Assembly: GCA_024803745.1 (NCBI GenBank)
Contig: JANJXV010000013.1
Location: 13,195,001 to 13,259,000, forward strand
Origin: Megascapheus bottae
Taxonomy: Eukaryota; Chordata; Mammalia; Rodentia; Geomyidae
DNA: 64,000 nucleotides
Direction: 5' to 3'
Both the position numbers and the translations under genes were made by a program. Shown here piece after piece: positions 22,048 through 32,480 of the stretch (positions are counted from its first letter, which is position 1; every line of letters begins with the position of its first letter). The notes beneath the pieces were generated by a model. That model had not been told where the DNA came from, ran no database searches, and worked only from the letters and a program-made list of their open reading frames with translations.

Positions 22048-22560
22048 ATAGCTAAGATTACAGGTATAAATCATTGTACCTGGTCTGCTTAACACTCTGT
22101 TCTGTTTTGTGCCAATCCTGATCATGAGCACAGGGCTGGGACACAGTCTCTGAGCTCTTTTGCTCAAGGCCAGTACTCTTTTTTTTTTTTTTGCCAGTCC
22201 TGGGCTTAAGCTCAGGGCCTGAGCACTGTCCTTGGATTTTTCTCAAGACTAGAACTCTACCACTTGAGCCTCAGCACCACTTCTGGCTTTTTCTAGGTAT
22301 GTGGTACCAAGGAATTGAACCCGGGTCTTGGTGCATGCTAGACAAGCATTCTACCACTAGGCCAAACTCCCGGCCCCTCAAGGCCAGTACTCTTAACCAC
22401 TTGAGCCACAGCTTCACTTCAGCTTTTTGGTGGATAATTGGAGATAAAGTATCTCAGGGACTTCCCTGTCCAAGTTGGCTTAGAACATGAGCCTCAGATC
22501 TTAGCCACTTGAACAGCTAGGATTACAGGCATGAGCCATTTGGTACCTGGCACATTATGG
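22048..22560 (-). mobile_element. Family B pieces hosting a family A SINE
   Basis: 22048-22085 is a head fragment. 22107-22180 plus 22395-22555 form one full antisense family B element split by the inserted SINE. Confidence 0.82.
22181..22376 (-). mobile_element. Family A SINE nested in family B
   Basis: Perfect 18-bp TSD CTCAAGGCCAGTACTCTT at 22163-22180 and 22377-22394. Confidence 0.95.
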
Positions 22561-22694
22561 TTGTTACATTTATGGTTATGGTTGCATATATGGTTATAAC
22601 ATATACATGTATATTACATATAAAGGGTTGTTACATTTCATGACATGGTTAATCACAACTTCATTTGATTGATTGATTGATTGATTGAATGAAA

Positions 22695-22795
22695 GAATCT
22701 CACTTGGTAGCCCAAGCTAGCAAAGAACTGGAAAACCTCTTACCTCAGTTTCCCATGTGCAGGAATTACAGATGTATGCAAATGCATTTGGTTAA
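22695..22795 (-). mobile_element. B1-like 7SL monomer
   Basis: AATCTCACTTGGTAGCCCAAG with CAGGAATTACAGATGTATGC, preceded by a (GATT)n run. Confidence 0.45.
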
Positions 22796-22810
22796 TCATA
22801 ACTTTATTGT

Positions 22811-23058
22811 TAATTTTTTTTTGGTCAGTTGTGGTACTTGAACTCTGTACCTGGGCTGTGGCCCTGAGCTCTTCAGCTCAATGCTACTGTCCTACCCCTT
22901 GAGTCACAGTGTCATTTCTGGTTTTCTGGTGGTTAATTGGAAATAAGAGTCTTACTGACTTTAGTACCTTTAGTGCCTAGACTGGCTTTGAACTGTGATC
23001 CTCAGATCTCATCCTTCTGAGTAGCTAGGATTACAGGTGCAAGTCACTGCACTGGCAT
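22811..23058 (-). mobile_element. Family B SINE
   Basis: GGTCAGTTGTGGTACTTGAAC through ATTACAGGTGCAAGTCACTG. Confidence 0.87.
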
Positions 23059-23280
23059 AGACAGTTTTTATTTGTTATGATATTATCAGTAATGTTATGA
23101 TAAGCATCTCTGGCTCTCAATTTTGATCTGTGCTTTAAGACAGGCTCTTACTGAGGAGCCTGAGGTTGATCTCATGCATGTGGAACATGCTATGATGATA
23201 GGTTATTACTACCTGTGCCAGGTGCTTTTCTAAGTTATTTATTTAAATTAATTCATCATTTAATCCTTAAAACAAGCTCC

Positions 23281-23490
23281 TCCCGCCCCCCCCCCCCCAA
23301 AGCCCTGGGGCTTGAACTCAGTGTCTGGGCACTATCCTTGGACACTTGTTGTTCAAGATTAGCCCTCTGCCACTTGAGCCACAGCACCGCTTTCAGATTT
23401 TTCTAAGAGTGTGTGGTAGCAAGGAATTGAACCCAGGGCTTCATGCATGCTAGGTGAGCATTCTACCACTAGGTTACACTTTTGGCCCTT
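23281..23490 (-). mobile_element. Family A SINE with C-rich tail
   Basis: The A-tail complement is replaced by CCCGCCCCCCCCCCCCCC. The body is a normal antisense copy. Confidence 0.85.
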
Positions 23491-23589
23491 AAAGCAAGCA
23501 CTTAACCATTAAACTTTTGCTGTGTAATTATTAGTATATACAAATTATAATTGAATACAAAGGAAAGTGTTAGACTGTTGATAAGAGCT

Positions 23590-23740
23590 AGACTGATTTT
23601 ATGTATACTTTATTTCATCCTTACCACATCTCTGCAAGGTTGGGTATTTTCATTTTATAATTTGAAAAAAATAAAGTCTCAAGATTAAGAAATGTATCCA
23701 GGTTCATACAATTTAGAAAAGCCAGAATTGGGAGTTAATA
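23590..23740 (-). repeat. MIR
   Basis: CATTTTATAATTTGAAAAAA, GTCTCAAGATTAAGAAATG and CCAGGTTCATACAATTTAGA follow antisense MIR. Confidence 0.45.
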
Positions 23741-23879
23741 TATGTACATATATGAGCATACATATATTTCACTTATATTTGTATGTATGAAGCTGAGGAT
23801 CACAGGGTTTATGACATGTGAGACAAAAAAGTTCTACCACTGAATTTTAATTCTAGCTCAGATTTATTTATTTATTATT

Positions 23880-24166
23880 TACTTTATTTTTTTTGTAGTG
23901 GGTCATGGGGCTTGAACTTGGCCTGGGCACTGTCCCTGAACTCTTTAGCTCAAGTCTACCACCCTACCCTTGGACCTGGGTGTTGTCCCTGAGCTCTTCA
24001 GCTCAATGCTTACCACCCTAACCTTGAGCCAAGCCTCACTTCCCATTTTCTAGAGGCTAATTGGAGATGAGTCTCAGGTCCTTTTGTGCGTAGGCTGGGC
24101 TTTGATCCTCAGATCTCAGCCTCTTGAATAGCTATGATTACAGGCTTGAGCCACCACACGGGTTCA
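23880..24166 (-). mobile_element. Family B-long SINE
   Basis: Two copies of the GTCCCTGA.CTCTT.AGCTCAA block (about 23930-23955 and 23984-24010). Confidence 0.85.
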
Positions 24167-24198
<32 letters not shown>

Positions 24199-24385
24199 TA
24201 TGCCAGTCCTGGGCTTAGGCTCAGGGCCTGAGCACTGTCCTTGGACTTTCTCAAGGCTTAGCACTCTACCATTTGAGCCTCAGCACCATTTCCAGCTTTT
24301 TTCAATGTATGTGGTACTGAGGAATCGAACCCGGGTCTTTGTGCATGCTAGGCAAGCACTCTACCACTAGGCCAAACTCCTGGCC
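24167..24385 (-). mobile_element. (GATT)n run and family A SINE
   Basis: Eight GATT units, then ATGCCAGTCCTGGGCTTAGG through CTAGGCCAAACTCCTGGCC. Confidence 0.88.
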
Positions 24386-24498
24386 TATTTATTTTTGAGA
24401 CAGGCTCGCACTATGTATCCCAGGCTGACCTGGAACTCTTGATCCTCTTGTTTCAGCTTCCTGAGTTATGGGATTATAGGCATGGACTATATACTTAG
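24386..24498 (-). mobile_element. B1-like 7SL monomer
   Basis: TTGAGACAGGCTCGCACTATG, CAGGCTGACCTGGAACTC and GGGATTATAGGCATGG. Confidence 0.65.
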
Positions 24499-24699
24499 TC
24501 TTAGAGTTTAAACCAAACTCAGCATTAGTCTACTTCCAAGTCCTTTGCTTCAGACTTTGTTAGTACAGGCAAAGTGGGTGAGCAAAATTCTAAGCTAAGG
24601 GAATATGCAACCAAATATGTTCGTTCCTTTTTTTTTTTTGAGGGGGAGGTACTGTACTGAAATTTGAACTCAGGGCTTTGTGCTTGTTAGGTAGTAGTA

Positions 24700-25345
24700 G
24701 TTCACTGTATTTTCAGAGAAGAGGTAAAACTGAGTTGTATATTTAAAAATATGAATTTCTTCTTTCCATTTTCTCTGCATGTTCCTTCTCATCTAGAACA
24801 GATTAAAACAGTCCTCTTGTGCAAGAACTTCCCCAGTATTGTATTTTTGGCTATTGTTCCTAATGATAGCATGTGGCAGTTCTGAATGCCTTTGCCATGT
24901 GCCTGATAAACAGAGATTCATTCAGGGCAGCTGTACCATGCAACCAGATGGGATTTAAAATCGGCATGTTCATATTTTTATAAATGAACTAATTTAAAAA
25001 TGTCAATTTGCAACCTGATGTTGCCATGTTAGAATTTTCCCCAATAAAGAGTAGGGAATGTTTTGTTAAATTGTTTACACTTGTTGTGTAGAGCACAGAT
25101 GTGCTCATCTGGCTGAAATACTTTCCTAAAATTGTTTGCAGTAGAAAACAGAAAAATGGGCAGTTTCTGCTTGAAGTTTAAAATGGCTGTTGAATAAAGA
25201 ACTGCTGTGAAAGCTTTAGTTTTATAGAACTGACTTTTAACAGTTGTTTCTGTAGTTGTGCTGTATAATTAAATGATAGTGGTTTAGCCTTGAGGATCAA
25301 GGCTATATTTAAAACAATTTGCAACACACAGACCCTGTTTCACCA
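24700..25345. other. Candidate conserved non-coding element
   Basis: Repeat-free, with AATGCCTTTGCCATGTGCC, AACTAATTTAAAAATG and GCACAGATGTGCTCATCTGG. Confidence 0.38.
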
Positions 25346-25534
25346 CTTTTTTTGGCCAGTCCTGGGGGCTTGAATTAAGAGCCTGAGCACTGTCCTTGAG
25401 TTTTCTCAAGGCTAGCACCCGGCCATAGCACCACTTCTGTCTTTTTCTGTGTCTGTGATACCAAGGAATTGAACCCAGGGCTTTGTGCATGCTAGGCAAG
25501 CAAGCACTCTGTCACTAGGCCAAACTCCCAGCCC
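25345..25534 (-). mobile_element. Family A SINE
   Basis: GGCCAGTCCTGGGGGCTTG through CTAGGCCAAACTCCCAGCCC; a short deletion lies in the 3' monomer. Confidence 0.87.
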
Positions 25535-25545
25535 ATGAACCTCAT

Positions 25546-25786
25546 GTTTTTTTTTTTTTAGTCAGTTGTGGGGCTTGAACTCTGGGCTTGGGCGCTGTCC
25601 CTGAGCTCTTCAGCTCAGGGCTACCACCCTGCCCCTTGAGCCACAGCACCACTTCCCATTTTCTAGTGGTTAATTGGTGATAAGAGTCTCATGGTCTTTA
25701 GTGCCTGGGTTGGCTTTGAACCTTAATCCTCAGATCTCAGCTTCCTGAGTAGCTAGGATTACAGGCGTGAGCCATCTCGCCCAGCT
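25546..25786 (-). mobile_element. Family B SINE
   Basis: GTCAGTTGTGGGGCTTGAAC through ATTACAGGCGTGAGCC. Confidence 0.9.
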
Positions 25787-25798
25787 ATGGAACTCAAT

Positions 25799-25995
25799 TT
25801 TTTTTTTTTTTCGAGTCCTGGGCTTGGGCTCAGGGCCTGAGCACTGTCCTTGGACTTTCTCAAGGCTAGAGCTCTACCGCTTGAGCCTTAGCACCACTTC
25901 CGGCTTTTTTCTATGTATGTGGTACCGAGGAATCAAACCTGGGTCGTTGTGCGTGCTAGGCAAGCACTCTACTAGTAGGCCAAACTCCTGGCCCC
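25799..25995 (-). mobile_element. Family A SINE
   Basis: T-tract, GAGTCCTGGGCTTGGGCTC through CTGGCCCC. GAACTCAAWTTTT flanks it (25789, 25999). Confidence 0.9.
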
Positions 25996-25999
25996 ACGA

Positions 26000-26713
26000 A
26001 CTCAAATTTTAACCTGTGTTTTCCTGTTTTTATTTTTGCAGTGTTGGGAATTTATTCTAAAATTAAAAATGTTCAGAATCATCTGTAATTTTCATTACAT
26101 GCTAGCATGAAATAAACTTCCTCCTTAATTAAATTTCACATTAAGTAGTGTTTTGGTTTGCCGAGGAAAGCTAAACAAGATGTTCTGGTTACCTTTTACT
26201 AGAATTGTGCTTTCTGCCTTTTCCCAAGGCCTTATGGAAATGTTCATCATTACACTGATTCCAGCCTGTGAAGGACATAAATTTACCAAAAAGGTTCTAG
26301 TAATGTGTGAACTGGTCCTGTTTTCCAGTGTTGTTCCTAAACAACATTTCCTGAGGAGTTCTTAAATACTGGGTTGGAACACAGAAATGAATTAAGTATA
26401 GTTTCTCTTCCATTGCTTCTTCAGTACCACATATAATCTATTCATGCACTATCTAATAGAACCGGAACCGGATGAAGTGATAGAAAAGTTCTGTATTCCT
26501 GTTGCTCAATTGACTATCAGCAGCAATATGCAGTTCTTCAGTATGTGAAATTTGAATAGTGAGCCTTTGAGCTGAGATGTATTTAATTCATTTTTTAAGT
26601 TTCAGTTAATTAAAATTGAAATTTTAATAGGTATAAATGCTAATAGCTACTCAGAAAGCACAGATCTAGAAGGTCAAATTAATGAGGAGTCAGACATGTA
26701 AATAAGAAAATGG
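26000..26713. other. Candidate conserved non-coding element
   Basis: Repeat-free, with TAATTTTCATTACATGC, TCCTTAATTAAATTTC and CTTTTCCCAAGGCC. Confidence 0.38.
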
Positions 26714-26921
26714 AGGGCCGGGAGTTTGGCCTAGTGGTGGAGTGCTTGCCTAGCATGCGCAGAGACCCAGGTTCAATTCCTCGGTACCACATACATAGAA
26801 AAGCTGGGAGTGGTGCTGTGGCTCAAGTGGTAGAGCACTAGCCTTGAGGAAAAAAGCCCAAGGACAGTACTCAGGCCCTGAGTTCAAGGCCCAGATCTGG
26901 CAAAAAAAAAAAAAAAAAAAG
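26714..26921 (+). mobile_element. Family A SINE, full length, sense
   Basis: GGGCCGGGAGTTTGGCCTAG head, B box GGTTCAATTCC, A-tail of 18 A. TSD-like AAGAAAATGGA at about 26704 and 26920. Confidence 0.92.
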
Positions 26922-26939
26922 AAAATGGAATTAAGTGTA

Positions 26940-27050
26940 ATAAAAAGGCTGAGTGTATAGTTCTGTGGTAATCACTTTTCTTGAGTTTGATCACTTGTGA
27001 TCATTTATGAGGTCTTGAGTTGACTCCTTAGCACTGAAAAAAGCATTATA
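26940..27050 (+). mobile_element. ID-like remnant
   Basis: GGCTGAGTGTATAGTTCTGTG with GAGTTGACTCCTTAGCACTG. Confidence 0.4.
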
Positions 27051-27411
27051 GGGGTCATGGAAGAAATATATTTAGGATTTTCTCTAGGATTAGTCAGATA
27101 CATCTGGAGTAAAGTAGGACTCAGGGAAAGAAAAAGTAATCAGTTCTGGGAATGGGAAGAGTAATTTAAGAAAAGTGTTAACAGCTTCATGAATCTTAAA
27201 AGATAGTGGATGTAATTGGTTATATCTCCTCTTTCACCTTAATAGGTTACCAGTTTTCTCCAAGTTATGATATATATTATCTCAGCTGGGTGCTGGTGAC
27301 TCACATGTAATCCTCAATACTCAGATGGCTGAGATCTAAGGATCTCAGCTTGAAGCCAACTGGGACAGGAAAGTGTGTGACTCTGTCCTCCAATTAGCCA
27401 CAAAAAAGCTC

Positions 27412-27962
27412 TTTTTTATTTTTATTTTTGTTGTTGTTGGTTGTGTGTCTTGAGCTTTGGACCTGGGCTCTGTCCCTGAGATCTTTAGCTCTAGGTTAGT
27501 GCCACTTTGAGCCAAGTGCCACTTCCAGTTTTTTTTTTTTTTTTTTTTTTTTGGTGGGTCATGGGGCTTGAACTCAGCCTGAGCCTGTCCCTGAACTCTT
27601 CAGCTCAAGTCTACCACCATAGCCCTGGGCCTGGGCGTTGTCTCTGAGCTCTTCAGCTCAATGCTTACCACTCTATCCTAGAGCCAAGCCCCACTTCCCA
27701 TTTTCTAGAGGCTAACTGGAGATAAGAGTCTCAGGTCTTTTGTGCCTGGGCTGGCTTTGAACCTTGATCCTCAGATCTCAGCCTCCTGAGTAGCTAGGAT
27801 TACAGGTGTGAGCAACCACGCCAGTCACTTCCAGTTTTCTGGTGGTTAATTGGAGATAAGAGTCTGAGGGACTAATATGCCTGGGCTGGCTTTGAACCAC
27901 AATCCTCAGATCTCAGCCTCCTGAGTAGCTATGATTATAGGCATGAGCCACTAGTTTCCAGC
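27412..27962 (-). mobile_element. Family B SINE (middle level)
   Basis: Two halves 27412-27532 and 27826-27962, split in the GCCACTTCCAGTTTT segment. Confidence 0.82.
27533..27825 (-). mobile_element. Family B-long SINE (innermost)
   Basis: TSD CACTTCCAGTTTT at 27520-27532 and 27826-27838. Duplicated 3' block present. Confidence 0.9.
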
Positions 27963-28225
27963 AAAGCTCAGTGTTTATCTATGGTTCAAGTGGTGGAGTG
28001 CTAGCCTTGAGTGAAAAAACTGAGAAATAGCACCCAGGCCCTGAGATCAAGGCCCAGATTGGGTACATGCACACACTACACCCACCCACTTCAGTTACCT
28101 CCCAAATTGTTCCTTATTGCTGATTTAGAATAAAAGAAATGTCCTAGTTTTTACTGTATAAATATTATATATGATTTTGTTATATAAACTAAATGAACTA
28201 TTGGTACTTGTGAAGACATTTTTTT

Positions 28226-29444
28226 AAAAAAGATTTTATTAACATTGATTTTTTTACATCATATTTCAAATGTCATGTTTAACAAACAAGTATTCAAGAA
28301 GGGAATCATTGTATGCAATCACTGGCACATAAATTTTAGAACAAAATTAAAATTGAGCTGAGAGTTTGTCATAGGTACATATCGATCTATATAATGTATC
28401 AATGTATCTACAGAATATGTATTCCATCATAGATTTATATATCTATATAGTTATATTTATGTTTTCAAGTTCATGTCAATGAGCTTGAGTACTGGAGTAT
28501 TGAGTCATCACTCTTGTACTGTTTGGATCTAATATCCACATATCAAGGAGATCTTGTACCTTTTGTTCCTTTGATCTTGGCTTATCTCACTCAGCATGAT
28601 TTGCTTTAGTTTCATCCACTTCCCAGTGAATGCCATTATTTTATCTTTGTTAGCTATGTAGAATTCCATTGTAAAAAAAAATATATATATATATATATGC
28701 CACATTTTTTTTTTTTTGTATCCATTCATCTGTAGTGGGGCATCTGGGTTGTTTCCATCACTTGGCTATTGTGAATAGTGCAGCGATGAACATGGCAGAG
28801 CAGGTGTCTTTGTCATATCCTGGCTTACGATGCTCAGTATAGATGCCTAGGAGTGGTATGACTGGTCTATTTTTAGTTTTTTCAGGAACCTCCAAACTAG
28901 TATAACCACTAGTTGTACTAGTTTACATTACCACCAATAGTGCAGTAGAGTTCTTCTTTCTTTACATCCCCACCAGCATTTGTTGTTGTCTGAGTTCAGA
29001 ATATTGGCCATTATGATTGGGGTTAGGTGGTATCTTAGGGTTGTTTTTATTTGCATTTCTTTTATGACTGTGTTTGATGGGCATTTTTTCATATGTTTCT
29101 TTGCCATTTTTACCTCTGCCTCTGGTAAGTCTCTCTTTAGTTCCTTTGCCCATTTAGTGATTGGTTTGTTGGGTTTGGGGGGGGTTAGTTTCCTGAGTTC
29201 CCTGTAGATACTGGATATTAAGCATTTGTCTGATGTATTCTTGGTAAATATCTTTTCCTGATTGGCTGTCTTTCTACTTTGTAGCTATGTCTGTGCAGAA
29301 ACTTTTTATTTTTAGCTAGTCCCATTTGTTGAGTCTCTCTCCAATCTGTTGTGACCCTGGGACTCTGTTCAAGAAGTTTTTGCCTGTGCCTATGAGTTCC
29401 AGTGTCTCTCCTATTCTGTCGTGTAGCAGTTTCAGAGTTTCAGG
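28226..29444 (-). mobile_element. L1 retrotransposon, 5'-truncated, ORF2 C-terminus plus 3' UTR
   Basis: Minus-strand translation in several broken frames matches the ORF2 C-terminus: KTLKLL/LNKWD near 29320-29440, a RHL/NPNHNGQY region near 29000, MFIAALFTIAK near 28780, then a stretch ending KWMKLKQIMLSEISQ near 28600. The 3' UTR follows and ends in poly(A) at 28226. Stops and frameshifts make it inactive. The 14-bp direct repeat GAAGACATTTTTTT at 28212-28225 and 29445-29458 flanks it. An (AT)n and poly-T tract at 28675-28718 interrupts the coding remnant. Confidence 0.92.
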
Positions 29445-29588
29445 GAAGACATTTTTTTTTAACCTCTTCTTAGACATGCTTTCATACAAAAACATACTCT
29501 TTTCCATACCTTCTAGAAATTCAGTTCTGCTTAGGTTTGAATTTTCTTTTGTGAACCATAAATGAATTTGTTCTCATCCTACATTTGT

Positions 29589-29668
29589 GTCGTCGTCGTC
29601 GTTGTCGTCGTCCTCCTCCTCCTCCTCTTCTTCCTCCTCCTCCTCCTCCTTCTTCTTCTTCTTATTAT
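29589..29668. repeat. Trinucleotide array (GTC)n-(CTC)n-(TTC)n
   Basis: Seven CGT/GTC-type units with CpG, then CTC/TTC units, ending TTATTATT at the tail of an antisense SINE. Confidence 0.92.
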
Positions 29669-29778
29669 TTTTGCCAGTCCTGGGGCTTGAACTCAGGGCC
29701 TGAATGCTGTCCTTGGACTTTCTCAAGGCTAGAGCTCTATCACTTGAGCCACAGCACCATTTCCAGCTTTTTAATTTT
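29669..29778 (-). mobile_element. Family A SINE, 5'-truncated
   Basis: Only the 3' monomer (GCCAGTCCTGGGGCTTGAAC through CACCATTTCCAGC) is present. Confidence 0.82.
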
Positions 29779-29865
29779 TTTAATAGCAAACTTGAAGTGC
29801 AAGGCCACTTGAGCTTTTCTGGTTTCTGGTATATTTATGTTGTATTTTGTATGCTTCAATCATAT

Positions 29866-30170
29866 ATATCAATATATATATATATATGTATATATATATG
29901 GTTTTTGGTGGGTCATGGGACTTGAATTCAGCCTGGGCACTGTCCTTGAGCTCTTCATCTCAAGGTTACTGCCCTAGGCCTGAGCCCGGGTGTTGTCCCT
30001 GAGCTCTTCCCTCAAGGGTAGGGCGGTACCGCCTTCACTTCCCATTTTCTAAAAGTTAATTGGAGATTAGAGTCTCAGGTCCTTTTGTGCCCAGGTTGGC
30101 TTTGAACCTTGATTCTCAGATCTCAGCCTCCTGAGTAGCTAGGATTATGGGCGTGAGCACTGCAGCCAGC
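29866..30170 (-). mobile_element. Family B-long SINE with (AT)n tail
   Basis: TSD TGCTTCAATCATAT at 29852-29865 and 30171-30184. The tail has become an (AT)n run (about 29866-29900). Confidence 0.9.
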
Positions 30171-30229
30171 TGCTTCAATCATATTTGTAAATGTTCAGAT
30201 TCTTCGTATATTCAGATTTTTTGCTTACA

Positions 30230-30272
30230 AATGCACACACGCACACACCCGTGCACATACCCACACACACAC
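30230..30272. repeat. (CA)n microsatellite, imperfect
   Basis: CA units interrupted by CG, CCCG and TACC. Confidence 0.85.
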
Positions 30273-30564
30273 AGAGACTTAAATAGAACCAGGTGGTTTG
30301 TATTGTATTGAAAATGGAGAAGTTCTGGCATCCAATGTGTGTGGGATGGCATATAAAGGGTGATGTTTGTTTCTGCAGGGCTAAAGAGAAAGTATATGAA
30401 CTATTCAGAGATGCAAGGTGCCAACAATGAAGCTGGTAGCACTTACTCCTGGCAGTATTGGAGGCAACATTTTGCTTCTGCGGGTTGGGGTATTAGTAGG
30501 CATGTCAGCCTGGATGACAGTCTAATTCATAATTTCCACATTGCTGGGATGACAGGTATATGCT

Positions 30565-30762
30565 ATTTTTTTTTTTTTTGCCGGTCCCAGGCTTGAGCTC
30601 AGGGCCTGAGCCCTGTCCTTGAACTTTCTCAAGGCTAGAGCTCTAACTCTTGAGCCTCAGCACCACTTCCGGCTTTTTTCTATGTATGTGGTACCAAGGA
30701 ATCGAACCTATGTCTTCGTGCATGCTAGGCAAGCACTCTACCACTAGGCCAAACTCCTGGAC
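30565..30762 (-). mobile_element. Family A SINE inside a B1-like remnant
   Basis: AGGTRTRTGCTATT occurs before (30554) and after (30766); B1-like sequence lies on both sides (30440-30560, 30775-30905). Confidence 0.87.
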
Positions 30763-31060
30763 CCAAGGTGTGTGCTATTATGTCTAGTTTTTCATTGAAA
30801 TAGGGTCTCATGAACTTTTTACCTAGGCTGGCTTTGAACTGTGATTCTCCTGATCTCAGCCTCCTAAGAAACTAAGATTATAGATATGAGTCATTATATA
30901 CCTAGCCTAGTTTGTACTTTTATGACTTGGTTTAGGGCATGCTTCCAAAGGGAGATTCTGCAGAGCAAACTAAATTTAGTTGTATGCTTTCAGTAGGAAT
31001 ATCCTCTGTTTCTACAGTGTTTCTGATATGGTGTATTGAATATACCGTGCATCTTTTTCT

Positions 31061-31166
31061 AGAGCTCAGAGACAACACCCAGGCCTAGGGGTAGGGTAGT
31101 AGCCTTGAGCTGAAGAGCTTCGAGAGCGCCCAGGTCAAGAATTCAACCTCCAGACCCACAGAAAAG
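31061..31166 (+). mobile_element. Family B-long 3' fragment
   Basis: GAGCTCAGAGACAACACCCAG, GGTAGGGTAGTAGCC, GAGAGCGCCCAGG. Confidence 0.7.
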
Positions 31167-31237
31167 AGAGAGAGATTATGGGATGCTGGTTCCAGTAGGT
31201 TGGGATAAGGTGCTTTATCATAGAAAGCTCTTAGCAA

Positions 31238-31458
31238 GGGGCCGGGAGTTTGGCCTAGTGGTAGAGTGTTTGCCTAGCATGCATGAAGACCCGGGTTCGA
31301 TTCCTTGGTACCACATACATAGAAAAAAGCCAGAAGTGGTGCTGAGGCTCAAGTGGTAGAGCTCTAGCCTTGAGAAAGTCCAAGGACAGGGCTCAGGCCC
31401 TGAGCTGAAGCCCAGGACTGGCAAAAAAAAAAACAAAAAAAACAAAAAAAACAAAAAA
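31238..31458 (+). mobile_element. Family A SINE, intact full length
   Basis: Perfect 16-bp TSD AGAAAGCTCTTAGCAA at 31222-31237 and 31459-31474. Head GGGCCGGGAGTTTGGCCTAG, B box GGTTCGATTCC, tail (AAAAAAAAC)n. Among the best-preserved copies here, so probably young. Confidence 0.96.
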
Positions 31459-31589
31459 AGAAAGCTCTTAGCAAATGTTAACTAACATCATTGGGATTTT
31501 CACCTTTGGTCACATTACCATGCATACCCAAATTATTTATAAATTGTCATTAAAAAATAACCTAAAATTCACCTTAACGCTACTCAACT

Positions 31590-32100
31590 GTGTACTTAAA
31601 AATAGTTAACATTGTTGTGTAACTGGTCTGTAGAACTTTTTCTTCTTGTAAAAGTGAAACTCTAACTCGCCATTTCCCTTTCTTCTCACTTCCTGGCATT
31701 CTGTTTTACTTTCTGTTTCTGTGACTTTCACTATTTTGGGGTCCTCATCCAAGTAGAATCATATATTGTATGCCTTTCTGTAAATGGCTTATTTTGTTTA
31801 GCATAGTATCTTCAAGGTTCATCTATGTTGCAGTAGTGTGTAACAGGATTTCCTTTAAAGGCTAAACAATATCCCATTGTATGAATGAATATGCCACAGC
31901 TTCTTATTTTTTCTCCATCCACTGGTGGACACTGGCTAGCTTCTATTGCTATTGTGAAAAACTGTAATGAACATGAGTATTATTAGCTCTTGGAAATTCT
32001 GTCTTTAGCTCTTATGTGTGCGTATCTGTGCGTATCCAGAAGTAGAATTGCTGGTTTCTATTGAAAGTCTTATTAATTTTTTTAGTATCCTCCATAGTGT
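31590..32100 (-). mobile_element. Old L1 3' UTR/ORF2-end fragment
   Basis: Antisense pattern with CATATTGTATGCC, GGCTTATTTTGTTTAGCATA, CCATTGTATGAATG, TCCATCCACTGGTGGACACTGG and AGAAGTAGAATTGCTGG. Confidence 0.58.
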
Positions 32101-32159
32101 TTTCTGTAGTTACTGTATCAGTCTAGTTTGTGATATTGACTGTTTAGCTCTATGTAATT

Positions 32160-32385
32160 ATCTCTTCCATCCTTTTTCTTGCAAATGATGTAATGTCATA
32201 CACTTTTTATGACTGACTAATACTCCATTTTATACTATATTTTCTGCATCCATCAGCTGATGAGTTTCTAGGCTGGTTTAATAGCACCATTATTATGAAT
32301 AGGGATGCTATAAACATGGATATACAAGAATCTCCATTGTATGCTGACTTAGACTTCTTTGGATATATTCTCAAGACTAAAAAAA
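32160..32385 (-). mobile_element. Second old L1 ORF2-end fragment
   Basis: TAATACTCCATTTTATACTA, CATCCATCAGCTGATGAG, ATGAATAGGGATGCTATAAA and TTTGGATATATTCTC follow the antisense L1 order. It may be a separate insertion from the preceding fragment because the order partly repeats. Confidence 0.58.
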
Positions 32386-32387
32386 TT

Positions 32388-32470
32388 GCCGATGGCCTGG
32401 AAATGTGACTTAATGGCAGAATGCTTGCCTACCATGCATGAGGCCATGGGCTCAATTCCTCAGTACCACA
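32388..32470 (+). mobile_element. ID-like monomer
   Basis: GGCCTGGAAATGTGACTTAATG, GGGCTCAATTCCTCAGTACC. The L1 transduction inserted right at its 3' end. Confidence 0.7.
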
Positions 32471-32480
32471 TCTGTCTATG

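Larger units (their letters stand above)
27283..28060 (+). mobile_element. Family B SINE (outermost of a three-level nest)
   Basis: The 5' half 27283-27408 and 3' half 27970-28060 are one sense element. The gap holds the antisense element 27412-27962, with AAAGCTC at both ends (27405-27411, 27963-27969). Confidence 0.82.

Noticed and set aside
28529..29507. Short minus-strand frames as possible genes
   Set aside because: They are broken pieces of L1 ORF2.
29574..29812. Frames with runs of Glu/Asp or Pro/Ser
   Set aside because: Translation of the trinucleotide array plus SINE sequence.
31238..31310. tRNA-like sequence with A and B boxes
   Set aside because: It is the head of a family A SINE with TSDs and an A-tail, not a tRNA gene; it lacks a credible anticodon arm and acceptor pairing.
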